Part shown: in pieces, positions 39,930 through 46,252 of the stretch | Position numbering within the stretch: position 1 is the stretch's first letter | Layout: each line of letters begins with the position of its first letter | Assembly (NCBI GenBank): GCA_938012815.1 | Contig: CALLVV010000056.1 | Location: 1-46,252, forward strand | Direction: 5' to 3' | Length of the DNA: 46,252 bases | Origin: an uncultured Propionibacteriaceae bacterium | GTDB lineage: Bacteria; Actinomycetota; Actinomycetes; Propionibacteriales; Propionibacteriaceae | Made by a program: the position numbers and the translations under genes | The notes under the pieces: generated by a model | Told to the model about the DNA's origin: nothing | Seen by the model: the letters and a program-made list of their open reading frames with translations, nothing else | The model's database searches: none

Positions 39930-40943
39930 TCAGCTACCCGCGATTTCCTGGGACAGCTGGGTTGCTCCCTTGACGGACAAGGTCGTCGGCGGGTCGGTCA
40001 GCGAGAACGGCAGCACCACCACCTGGTTGTTGGTCACCGCCTTGAGCCGATCAGCGCCGTTGAAACTCTTGAACGTCTCCAAGGTCTGCTCCTTCGTCGC
40101 CTCGAGGGAGAGCAGCACGATCCAGTCGGGATTCCGCTTCAGGATGTCCTCCATGGAACCGTCGAAGACGCGGGTGGTGTTGTCCTCGTATGAGTTCTTC
40201 AACCCGTTTGCCTCGAAGATCGGCTGGACCATCGAGGAGGTTCCGTAGGCGTAGAAGTTGCTCTGCCCAGGGGTGATGTAGAGTGCGATCCCGGTGGCGT
40301 CGGCGGCTTTGCCCTTCGCATCGAGGGCGTTGACATCCGTCTTACGTTTCTCGATCACGGACGTGGCTTTGTCCTGGACACCGAAAATCAAGGCGAGGTT
40401 GTTGACCTCGGTGTCGATGAGATCCCAGGTGGCGTGTTTGACCGAGTAGTTGGGGCAGAAGGCCGCCGGGGAGTACAGCTGTACCCCGGCCTTCTTCAGC
40501 GCCTCCCGGTCAACGCCCTCCTCATAGCCGATCACCAGGTCGACCTTGTTCTCCAGGACGACCTCGGTGGAGACCTTGACCCCACCGGTTTCGATCTCGC
40601 TGGAGGCGACCGCTTGAATTGCGTTGTACTTGTCCTGCAGTTCTTCCTGACCGGCCCCGAAGTTCTTGTCCCCGGCCCGCAGGGACAGTTTGTCCGCCAC
40701 CCCGAGGGCGTCGAGATTCGGCAGACCGGTGCCATTGAGAATCAGGACCTTCTTCGGCGCGGCGTCGAAATGAAGCTTCTCCCCGCAGCTGTCCACCTCG
40801 GCGGGGAAACCACCCTGCTGGGCAGCGCCCGGAGACGTCGTGGCAGAGGCATTGGCGCTCTGAGAGGCCCGTTCGGCCGCGGAGGTGCCGCAGGCGGTCA
40901 GGGCGAGAGCCATCGCGGCGATTGGGACGAGAAGTTTTCTCAT
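39930..40943 (-). CDS. ABC transporter substrate-binding lipoprotein, corrinoid/siderophore type (copy 2)
   Basis: A 337-residue lipoprotein with signal MRKLLVPIAAMALALTACG (lipobox LTAC), a Ser/Ala/Thr/Gln linker, then EVDSCGEKLHFDAAPKKVLI, VDLVIGYEEGVDREALKKAG and FDGSMEDILKRNPDWIVLLS. It is clearly duplicated with copy 1 downstream. Two conserved Cys in the mature parts (SCG near the start and FCPNYS/YCPSYS) occur in both copies and may form a disulfide. The ATG at 40943 has AGGA five bases upstream. It follows the permease gene by 22 bases. Confidence 0.92.
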   Translation of the reverse strand: MRKLLVPIAAMALALTACGTSAAERASQSANASATTSPGAAQQGGFPAEVDSCGEKLHFDAAPKKVLILNGTGLPNLDALGVADKLSLRAGDKNFGAGQEELQDKYNAIQAVASSEIETGGVKVSTEVVLENKVDLVIGYEEGVDREALKKAGVQLYSPAAFCPNYSVKHATWDLIDTEVNNLALIFGVQDKATSVIEKRKTDVNALDAKGKAADATGIALYITPGQSNFYAYGTSSMVQPIFEANGLKNSYEDNTTRVFDGSMEDILKRNPDWIVLLSLEATKEQTLETFKSFNGADRLKAVTNNQVVVLPFSLTDPPTTLSVKGATQLSQEIAGS

Positions 40944-40965
40944 GAGTTTCCTGTCCTTTCCGGAT

Positions 40966-42006
40966 TCACAGGCTGTGGCCCTGACGGCGAACCAGCAGCA
41001 CGAGCCATGGAGCACCGACGAGCCCGGTGACCACACCAATCGGGACCTCGGCCGGGGCGAACGCGAGGCGCGCGAACGCATCGGCCCAGACGAGGAAGAG
41101 ACCGGCCGCCAGCGCGGAACCGAGCACCAGGAGGCGGTGAGCGGGACCTATGAAGGACCTGACCAGGTGGGGTACCACGAGGCCGACGAAACCGATGCCG
41201 CCCGCGGTGGCGACAGCCAGGGCAATGGCTGCGGACACCGGGATCAGCAGCAGGATGCGGGCCCGGGCCGGCTCGATGCCCACGGCTTGGGCGGTGCGGT
41301 CGCCGCTGGCCAGGGCGTCGAGGATCGGGCCGCACAGCACCATCAGCATCGTGATCAGCAATGCCGCGATCGTGATGACGGGTACCGAATCCCAGCCGAC
41401 CCGGGCCAGCGACCCGAGGGTCCAGAACATGACCGAGCGGGCGGTCTCCGGCGAGTCGGAGGAGAAGATAATGAGATTGGTCAGGGCCTGAAAACCGAAC
41501 CCGACGCCCAATCCCCCGAGAATCAGTTGCAGCGGCGACTGGGTGCGTCCCGCGATTGCCAGGACCAGCAGGGTGGCCAGCAACGCCCCTGCGAAGGCCA
41601 TCACCCCGACGGCGGTGGCAACGGAAGTGCCGACGATGATGATGGCGAAGGCGGCACCGGAGGACGCACCCGCGCTGACCCCCAGCACGTAGGGCTCGGC
41701 CAGGGCGTTGCGGACCACGGCCTGCAACACCACGCCCGATACCCCGAGGATCGCGGCGACCGCCACCCCGGCGATGATCCGGGGCAGCCGCGTGTCCCAG
41801 ACGATTGCGTCGATGGAGCGATCCCAGGTGATCTGGACGTCGAGTCCCGGTATGTGGCTCGCCAGGACGCCGACTACCTCGTCCAAGGGCACGGCCGCTG
41901 CCCCGATGACAACCGTGAGGAGCGGTGTGAGCAACAGCGCCAGCGCTAACACGACGAGACGCAGTCCAACCCCGATACGAGACCGAAAGCGGACGGTGCG
42001 AGGCAT
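40966..42006 (-). CDS. ABC transporter permease, FecCD/BtuC family
   Basis: A 346-residue inner-membrane permease with about ten helices. The family signature GGIGFVGLVVPHLVRSFIGP near the end, LGVSAGASSGAAFAIIIVGT in the middle and LPRIIAGVAVAAILGVSGVV are typical of corrinoid and siderophore importers. The ATG at 42006 lies just after the cobalamin riboswitch, with GGAAAG six bases before it. A longer in-frame start at 42174 would translate the riboswitch and is rejected. It heads the operon permease, binding protein 2, binding protein 1, ATPase, methyltransferase, so BtuC is the likely role. Confidence 0.93.
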   Translation of the reverse strand: MPRTVRFRSRIGVGLRLVVLALALLLTPLLTVVIGAAAVPLDEVVGVLASHIPGLDVQITWDRSIDAIVWDTRLPRIIAGVAVAAILGVSGVVLQAVVRNALAEPYVLGVSAGASSGAAFAIIIVGTSVATAVGVMAFAGALLATLLVLAIAGRTQSPLQLILGGLGVGFGFQALTNLIIFSSDSPETARSVMFWTLGSLARVGWDSVPVITIAALLITMLMVLCGPILDALASGDRTAQAVGIEPARARILLLIPVSAAIALAVATAGGIGFVGLVVPHLVRSFIGPAHRLLVLGSALAAGLFLVWADAFARLAFAPAEVPIGVVTGLVGAPWLVLLVRRQGHSL

Positions 42007-42048
42007 TGGATGGCTTTCCGTTAAGGGCCGTTGCGCGCGGCCGGGTCG

Positions 42049-42139
42049 CTCGTCCCAGCCAGCATTCGGACTCGGGATTCCTCCCTCACCGTTGCGCGTC
42101 AGTCCCGGATTCCCACCGGCGTTCCCTGACTGAGACGAG
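42049..42139 (-). promoter_or_regulatory. Cobalamin riboswitch, compact form
   Basis: On the minus strand the B12-element core reads GGGAACGCCGGTGGGAATCC, then ACTGACGCGCAACGGTGAGG (B12 box CGCAACGGT), then GAGTCCGAATGCTGGC. The outer arms CTCGTCTCAG (42130-42139) and CTGGGACGAG (42049-42058) pair over 10 bp with one G-U, closing the element. At about 91 bases it lacks the large peripheral domain of the common class and looks like the short class. A hairpin GGCCG-CGCGCAA-CGGCC (42026-42042) lies between it and the ribosome site, fitting loop-kissing control of translation. Bound cobalamin would switch off the transporter. Confidence 0.9.
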
Positions 42140-42142
42140 TTG

Positions 42143-42148
42143 ATCGTA
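42143..42148 (-). promoter_or_regulatory. -10 box before the cobalamin riboswitch
   Basis: TACGAT on the minus strand. Transcription would begin within the outer stem of the riboswitch, near 42137. A weak GTCGAC lies 16 bases upstream as -35. Confidence 0.5.
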
Positions 42149-42229
42149 ACAGAGACCGTGAATGGTCGACACACCGGGGGCCTTGATCAGGCCTGTTGTC
42201 CGGCCCGATCGCCCGGGCGCCGCTCCGGT

Positions 42230-42242
42230 GAGACAATGTCTC
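42230..42242. promoter_or_regulatory. Palindrome at the start of the GntR gene (possible autoregulatory operator)
   Basis: GAGACA-A-TGTCTC, a perfect 13-base inverted repeat ending one base before the ATG at 42244. GACAAT inside it could serve as the -10 box six bases before the start. It is unlike the TGGTC-N-GACCA site at lldP. Confidence 0.5.
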
Positions 42243-42243
42243 C

Positions 42244-42945
42244 ATGTTGCAGGGAGACGACCGCAAGGCGCATCGGATAGCGCTGGATCACATCGAGGCG
42301 TCGCTGCTCGGCGGGAAATACGAAGTAGGGGCGAAGCTGCCCCCGGAACGCGATCTGGCCAGAGAACTGGGCGTGAGCCGCGGGGCGGTCAGGGAGGCTA
42401 TCCGAGTGCTGCAGGCCCAAGGAATCCTGGAGTCCCACCCGGGGCCGGGGCATGGCACCCGCATCATCGCCGGGCATACGGAGGCGCTGGGTCGCCTGTT
42501 CCGGCTGCACCTGGCGTTGTCATCCACATCCGCGATCGACCTGACCGACACCCGGGTTGCACTGGAGCGTTCGACGGCGACGCTCGCTTCCCGCCACTGG
42601 GACGACGAGGCGCTGAACAAGTTGGGAGACCTGGTGGACCGGATGGACCGGGAGACCACACTCGACGAGTTCAACACCTTGGACACCGACTTTCACGTGG
42701 AGATCGCCTTGACGGCCCACAACCCGTTCATCGGGGATCTCAGCTCCGCCATCCGGCAGGCCATGCGTGCCCCGATCCGGGACGCGTCCATGGCCGTTGA
42801 CGACTGGCAGGCGCTCAGGAACACCCTGTGCAAGCAGCACCGGCAGATTTTCGAGGCCATCGAGAAACGCGACGGTGACCTGGCCGCCGCCCTGATGGAG
42901 GAACACATCCGAACCGCCTACCGGGCCCTCAAACTGGGAATCTGA
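42244..42945 (+). CDS. FadR-family (GntR) transcriptional regulator
   Basis: A 233-residue repressor-type regulator. The winged helix (about 8-75) has YEVGAKLPPERDLARELGVS and RGAVREAIRVLQAQGILESH. The FCD ligand domain (about 90-225) has the metal-ligand pattern DTDFHVEIALTAHN and LCKQHRQIFEAIEKRDGDLA with its late His. FCD regulators often sense small acids such as lactate, so it could control the lldP-lut operon 5 kb away, but that is inferred from family and proximity only. It is divergent from the riboswitch operon and convergent with truB. The palindrome over its start suggests self-control. Confidence 0.92.
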   Translation: MLQGDDRKAHRIALDHIEASLLGGKYEVGAKLPPERDLARELGVSRGAVREAIRVLQAQGILESHPGPGHGTRIIAGHTEALGRLFRLHLALSSTSAIDLTDTRVALERSTATLASRHWDDEALNKLGDLVDRMDRETTLDEFNTLDTDFHVEIALTAHNPFIGDLSSAIRQAMRAPIRDASMAVDDWQALRNTLCKQHRQIFEAIEKRDGDLAAALMEEHIRTAYRALKLGI

Positions 42946-42949
42946 AAGT

Positions 42950-43813
42950 TCACACCAGCACCGCCACGGGCCTCGCGCCGTCACCGTCGGGACGGTACAG
43001 GGCGAGCAGTTCGCCCGCCGGGGAGAGAATCCCGGTCACGTCGGTGGTTACGTTCAGGTCCAGGCGGCGTCCGAAACTCACGTCCGTGGCCATCCCGTGA
43101 TCCACCGTGAGGCAGGGGAAGCTGCGCTTGGCAGCATCCGCCATGGACATCATCGTGGGGGAATCCTCGCCCAGTTCGACGGCCACTGACAGGTCGTAAC
43201 TGCCGATCCGAGTGCGTCGGAGGGCGGTCAGGTGCCCACCGACCCCGAGGGACTTCCCCAAGTCGCGGGCGATGGCGCGCACATAGGTTCCGGAGGAACA
43301 CTCCACGTCGATGTCCAAGTCCAGGACGCCCTCCTCCGGCCGGGATGCCAGCACGTCCAGGTGAGTCACCTCCACCTCTCGCGCCTTCAGCTTCACGTCC
43401 ATCCCGCGCCTTGCCAGGTCGTAGGCGCGTTTACCGTTCACCTTGATCGCGGAGACCGCTGACGGCACCTGCTGGATCCTACCGCGCAGCGAGTCGAGCA
43501 CCGGTTCCAGGTCATCCGGGGTGATTCCGGATGCGTCCGCCACCGCAGCGATCTCACCGTCGGCGTCATCGGTCGTGGAGCCCTGTCCGAGACGGACGGT
43601 CGCCAAGTAGCGCTTGTCGTGCAGGGCGAGGTACCCCAGCATCCGGGTAGCCCGGTTCACGCCCAGGATCAACACCCCGGTGGCCATGGGGTCGAGGGTC
43701 CCGGCGTGCCCGATCCTCCGGGTGCCGAGCAGCCGGCGGAGACGCCCCACCACCTGGTGGGAGGTCGCCCCCGCCGGTTTGTCGACCACGACGACGCCGG
43801 ATTCGGTGTTCAC
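42950..43813 (-). CDS. truB: tRNA pseudouridine55 synthase
   Basis: Makes pseudouridine 55 in the T-loop of tRNAs. The 287-residue protein has VVVVDKPAGATSHQVVGRLR, the catalytic Asp in GHAGTLDPMATGVLILG, KRYLATVRLGQGSTTDDADG, SAIKVNGKRAYDLARRG and CSSGTYVRAIARDLGKSLG. A C-terminal PUA-like part follows. The GTG at 43813 overlaps the rbfA stop by four bases. In most relatives ribF follows directly, but here a nutrient block lies between. Confidence 0.96.
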   Translation of the reverse strand: MNTESGVVVVDKPAGATSHQVVGRLRRLLGTRRIGHAGTLDPMATGVLILGVNRATRMLGYLALHDKRYLATVRLGQGSTTDDADGEIAAVADASGITPDDLEPVLDSLRGRIQQVPSAVSAIKVNGKRAYDLARRGMDVKLKAREVEVTHLDVLASRPEEGVLDLDIDVECSSGTYVRAIARDLGKSLGVGGHLTALRRTRIGSYDLSVAVELGEDSPTMMSMADAAKRSFPCLTVDHGMATDVSFGRRLDLNVTTDVTGILSPAGELLALYRPDGDGARPVAVLV

Positions 43814-44244
43814 TCGTCCTCGTCACCCGTGCGCGGCTTCCTGTAGGGATCAGCGTCACCCGCGAAGGACTTCCCCACCGCCTCGGCGGCGGCCTCGGTA
43901 TCCCGGGCCTGTGCCTTGGCCAGCAGATCCTCGATGCTGCGGGCCGCCTCGGGGGTGGCGTCCAGCACGAAGGTGAGCGTCGGGGTGTGCCGAAGCTGGA
44001 GCTGCGACCCCACAGCCGTGCGCAGCATGCCCGTGGCCGACGCCAGAGCAGCCGCAGTTCCCGCCCTGGCCGATTCGTCACCCATGACCGTGTAGAACAC
44101 GGTGGCCTCCCTGTTGTCGCCGGTGAGCCGCACGTCCGTGACGGTGACGAACCCCAGCCTGGGATCCTTGACCCTCCTTTCCAGGGTGGAGGCGAGAATC
44201 ACCTTGATCTGATCCGCCAGCTTGGCATTCCTGGGATTAGGCAT
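43810..44244 (-). CDS. rbfA: Ribosome-binding factor A
   Basis: Late 30S maturation factor that binds helix 45 of 16S rRNA. The 144-residue protein starts MPNPRNAKLADQIKVILAST, has VKDPRLGFVTVTDVRLTGDN and the KH-like LQLRHTPTLTFVLDATPEAA, and ends with an acidic tail (RTGDEDE). It lies 15 bases after infB and overlaps truB: the standard infB-rbfA-truB order. Confidence 0.96.
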   Translation of the reverse strand: MPNPRNAKLADQIKVILASTLERRVKDPRLGFVTVTDVRLTGDNREATVFYTVMGDESARAGTAAALASATGMLRTAVGSQLQLRHTPTLTFVLDATPEAARSIEDLLAKAQARDTEAAAEAVGKSFAGDADPYRKPRTGDEDE

Positions 44245-44259
44245 CTGTCAGCTCCTGTG

Positions 44260-46212
44260 TCAGGACCGCTCGCGCTCGACCATCTCGAAGGTCTCGATGA
44301 CGTCGCCGATGCGGATGTCGTTGTAGTTGCTCAGCGTCATACCGCACTCGAAGCCCTCACGGACCTCCGTGACGTCGTCCTTCTCGCGCCGCAGCGACGC
44401 GATGGAGGTCTCCACCACCACGACACCGTCACGCAGCAATCGAGCCTTCTGATTCCGCTTGATGGAACCGTCGATGATCATGCAGCCCGCGATGTTGCCG
44501 AACTTGGAGGAACGGAAGATCTCGCGGATCTCGGCCTGCCCACGGGTCTCCTCGGCGAAGATCGGCTTGAGCATGCCCTTGAGAGCAGATTCGATCTCGT
44601 CGATGGCGGCGTAGATGACCGAGTGGTAACGGATATCCACGTTCTCGCGATCGGCGAGCTGCGCGGCGTGGGCCGTGGCACGGACATTGAAGCCAATGAT
44701 GACGGCCTTCGACGCGGCTGCCAGCGACACGTTGGTCTCGGTGATGGCACCGACACCGCGGTCGATGACGCGCAGGCTGACCTCGTCGCCGACATCGATC
44801 TGCGAGAGCGCGTCCTCCAGGGCCTCGACGGAGCCGGCCCCGTCGCCCTTGAGGATGAGCAGCAGTTCCTGGGTCTCGCCCTTCTGCAGCTCGTCGAACA
44901 GCTGGTCGAGTGTCTTGCGGCGGCTGGTCTTCGCCTGCTGCGCGGCACGCATGCGCGCCTCGCGTTTGTCGGCGATCTGCCGGGCCATCCGGTCGTCCTC
45001 GACGACCAGGAAGTTGTCGCCGGCTCCGGGAACCGAGGTCAGTCCCAGCACCTGCACGGGCATCGACGGCAGCGCCTCGGTGACGTTGCCGCCCTGGTCG
45101 TCGATGAGGGCCCGGACACGTCCGTGCGCCGAACCGGCGACGATGGAATCCCCGATCCGGAGCGTCCCGCGATGCACCAACACAGTGGCGACCGGGCCGC
45201 GCCCCTTGTCGAGGTGCGCCTCGATGGCAACGCCCTGGGCGGGCATGTCCGGGTTGGCCCGCAGATCAAGGGCGGCATCGGCGGTCAGGATGATGGCTTC
45301 GAGAAGGTTGTCCAGGCCTTCATGAGTGACGGCGGAGACGTCGACGAACTGCGTCTCGCCACCGTACTCCTCGGGCACCAGCCCGAACTCGGAGAGCTGG
45401 CCGCGGACCCTCACCGGGTCGGCGGCGGGTTTGTCGATCTTGTTGACCGCCACCACGATGGGGACATCGGCCGCCTTGGCGTGGTTGAGGGCCTCGATGG
45501 TCTGCGGCATCACACCGTCATCGGCCGCGATGACCAACACCGCGATGTCGGTTGACTTGGCGCCCCGGGCACGCATGGCCGTGAACGCCTCGTGGCCGGG
45601 GGTGTCGATGAAGGTGATGGCGCGTTCCTCGTCGTCGACCTCGGTCTCAACCTGGTAGGCGCCGATGGCCTGCGTGATGCCACCGGCCTCGCCTGCCACC
45701 ACATTGGTGTGGCGCAACGCGTCGAGCAGTTTCGTCTTGCCGTGGTCGACGTGACCCATGACGGTGACGACCGGCGGACGGGGTCTGAGTTCCTCCTCGC
45801 TGCCGATGTTCTCCCCGAACTCCAGATCGAAGGACTCGAGCAATTCACGGTCCTCATCCTCAGGCGAGACCACCTCGATGTTGTAGTCCAGCTCGGCGCC
45901 CAGCACCTCAAGGGTGTCATCGGCGACCGACTGGGTCGCGGTGACCATCTCCCCCAGATGGAACAGCACCTGCACCAAGGAGGCCGGCTCGACGCCGATC
46001 TTCTCGGCAAGGTCCGTCAGGGAAGCGCCACGGCGCAGCCGCACGATCTGGCCATCGCCCTTGCGGAGCCGCACGCCACCGATGGTGGGGGCCTCCATCT
46101 GGTCGAATTCTTGCCTGCGCTGTTTCTTGGACTTGCGTCCGCGCCTACCGCCAGCACCGCCACGACCGAAGGCTCCCTGTGTGCCGCCGCCACGACCACG
46201 ACCTGACGTTCC
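44260..46212 (-). CDS. infB: Translation initiation factor IF-2, N-terminal part missing
   Basis: GTPase that brings initiator tRNA to the 30S subunit. The window contains the C-terminal 650 or so residues: a Gly/Arg-rich end of the variable region (GRGRGGGTQGAFGRGGAGG), the IF2N helix domain, the G domain with GHVDHGKT, DTPGHEAF and NKIDKP, and the C-terminal beta-barrels (KGDGAGSVEALEDAL, FRSSKFGNIAGCMIIDG, FECGMTLSNYNDIRIGDVIE). Reading upstream, an in-frame TGA (46213-46215) appears before any plausible start, although infB should continue for several hundred codons. The break is 40 bases from the window end and is probably an end artefact rather than a short gene. Confidence 0.95.
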   Translation of the reverse strand, partial: GTSGRGRGGGTQGAFGRGGAGGRRGRKSKKQRRQEFDQMEAPTIGGVRLRKGDGQIVRLRRGASLTDLAEKIGVEPASLVQVLFHLGEMVTATQSVADDTLEVLGAELDYNIEVVSPEDEDRELLESFDLEFGENIGSEEELRPRPPVVTVMGHVDHGKTKLLDALRHTNVVAGEAGGITQAIGAYQVETEVDDEERAITFIDTPGHEAFTAMRARGAKSTDIAVLVIAADDGVMPQTIEALNHAKAADVPIVVAVNKIDKPAADPVRVRGQLSEFGLVPEEYGGETQFVDVSAVTHEGLDNLLEAIILTADAALDLRANPDMPAQGVAIEAHLDKGRGPVATVLVHRGTLRIGDSIVAGSAHGRVRALIDDQGGNVTEALPSMPVQVLGLTSVPGAGDNFLVVEDDRMARQIADKREARMRAAQQAKTSRRKTLDQLFDELQKGETQELLLILKGDGAGSVEALEDALSQIDVGDEVSLRVIDRGVGAITETNVSLAAASKAVIIGFNVRATAHAAQLADRENVDIRYHSVIYAAIDEIESALKGMLKPIFAEETRGQAEIREIFRSSKFGNIAGCMIIDGSIKRNQKARLLRDGVVVVETSIASLRREKDDVTEVREGFECGMTLSNYNDIRIGDVIETFEMVERERS

Positions 46213-46252
46213 TCAACCGCCGTCATAGTGCGGAGCAAGTCTTCGCCGCAGT
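46213..46252. other. Window end not continuous with infB
   Basis: The final 40 bases put a stop in the infB frame and do not look like the Gly/Arg/Pro-rich coding expected there. On the plus strand they read TFLNRRHSAEQVFAA in one frame, which I cannot assign. Either a misassembled or chimeric contig end, or a true insertion at this point. Confidence 0.45.

Noticed and set aside
40966..42174. Longer start for the BtuC-like permease
   Set aside because: It would translate through the cobalamin riboswitch. The hydrophobic protein starts near 42006, which has its own ribosome site.
41965..42174. Possible second regulatory RNA or small gene between the permease and GntR genes
   Set aside because: All conserved sequence here is explained by one cobalamin riboswitch with its hairpin and promoter.

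Overview
The window is GC-rich DNA from an actinobacterium, most likely a member of the Propionibacteriaceae (Arachnia/Tessaracoccus-like). This is inferred from the long-tailed bS16, the frequent GTG/TTG starts, the many TANNNT -10 boxes placed 6-8 bases before a start codon (leaderless mRNAs), the SdhC-SdhA type succinate dehydrogenase, and a lactate-utilisation operon. I did no database search, so the genus is a guess.

Most genes lie on the minus strand and form a conserved housekeeping backbone. From right to left it reads: infB-rbfA-truB; ribF, rpsO, pnp, dapB, rnj; rpmB, recG-rsmD-coaD; yceD-like-rpmF-rnc-mutM-gtrA-like-smc; ftsY; ffh-amidohydrolase; rpsP-khpA-rimM-trmD; sdhC-sdhA (sdhA runs off the left end). 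Together they cover translation, rRNA and tRNA modification, RNA decay, protein targeting by SRP, chromosome condensation and base-excision repair.

Three accessory blocks interrupt this backbone. (1) Between ffh and ftsY (7243-10776) is a signalling locus. It has a 780-residue membrane histidine kinase made of a degenerate kinase half fused to an active half, a strongly translated 66-residue exported peptide with a C-terminal two-cysteine aromatic loop, and a divergent NarL/FixJ response regulator. A perfect 7-3-7 palindrome lies in the shared promoter region. It is the best candidate here for an undescribed system, perhaps peptide sensing or a regulated secreted peptide. (2) Between the yceD-like gene and coaD (18695-21796) is a decayed locus: a small ORF, an ArsA-type ATPase fragment, a frameshifted and truncated peptide/nickel-type binding protein, an in-frame hybrid of two permeases, one intact ABC ATPase, and a second ATPase cut off at the coaD stop codon. 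(3) Between ribF and truB (32407-42945) is a nutrient block. It holds lldP-lutA-lutB-lutC (L-lactate uptake and oxidation) with a TGGTC-N-GACCA operator over the promoter. It also holds a FecCD/BtuC-type ABC operon with two tandem binding proteins and a methyltransferase, led by a compact cobalamin riboswitch. A divergent FadR-type GntR regulator completes the block.

The last 40 bases at the right end break the infB reading frame and may be a chimeric or misassembled contig end. I saw no tRNA, rRNA, CRISPR array or intact insertion sequence.
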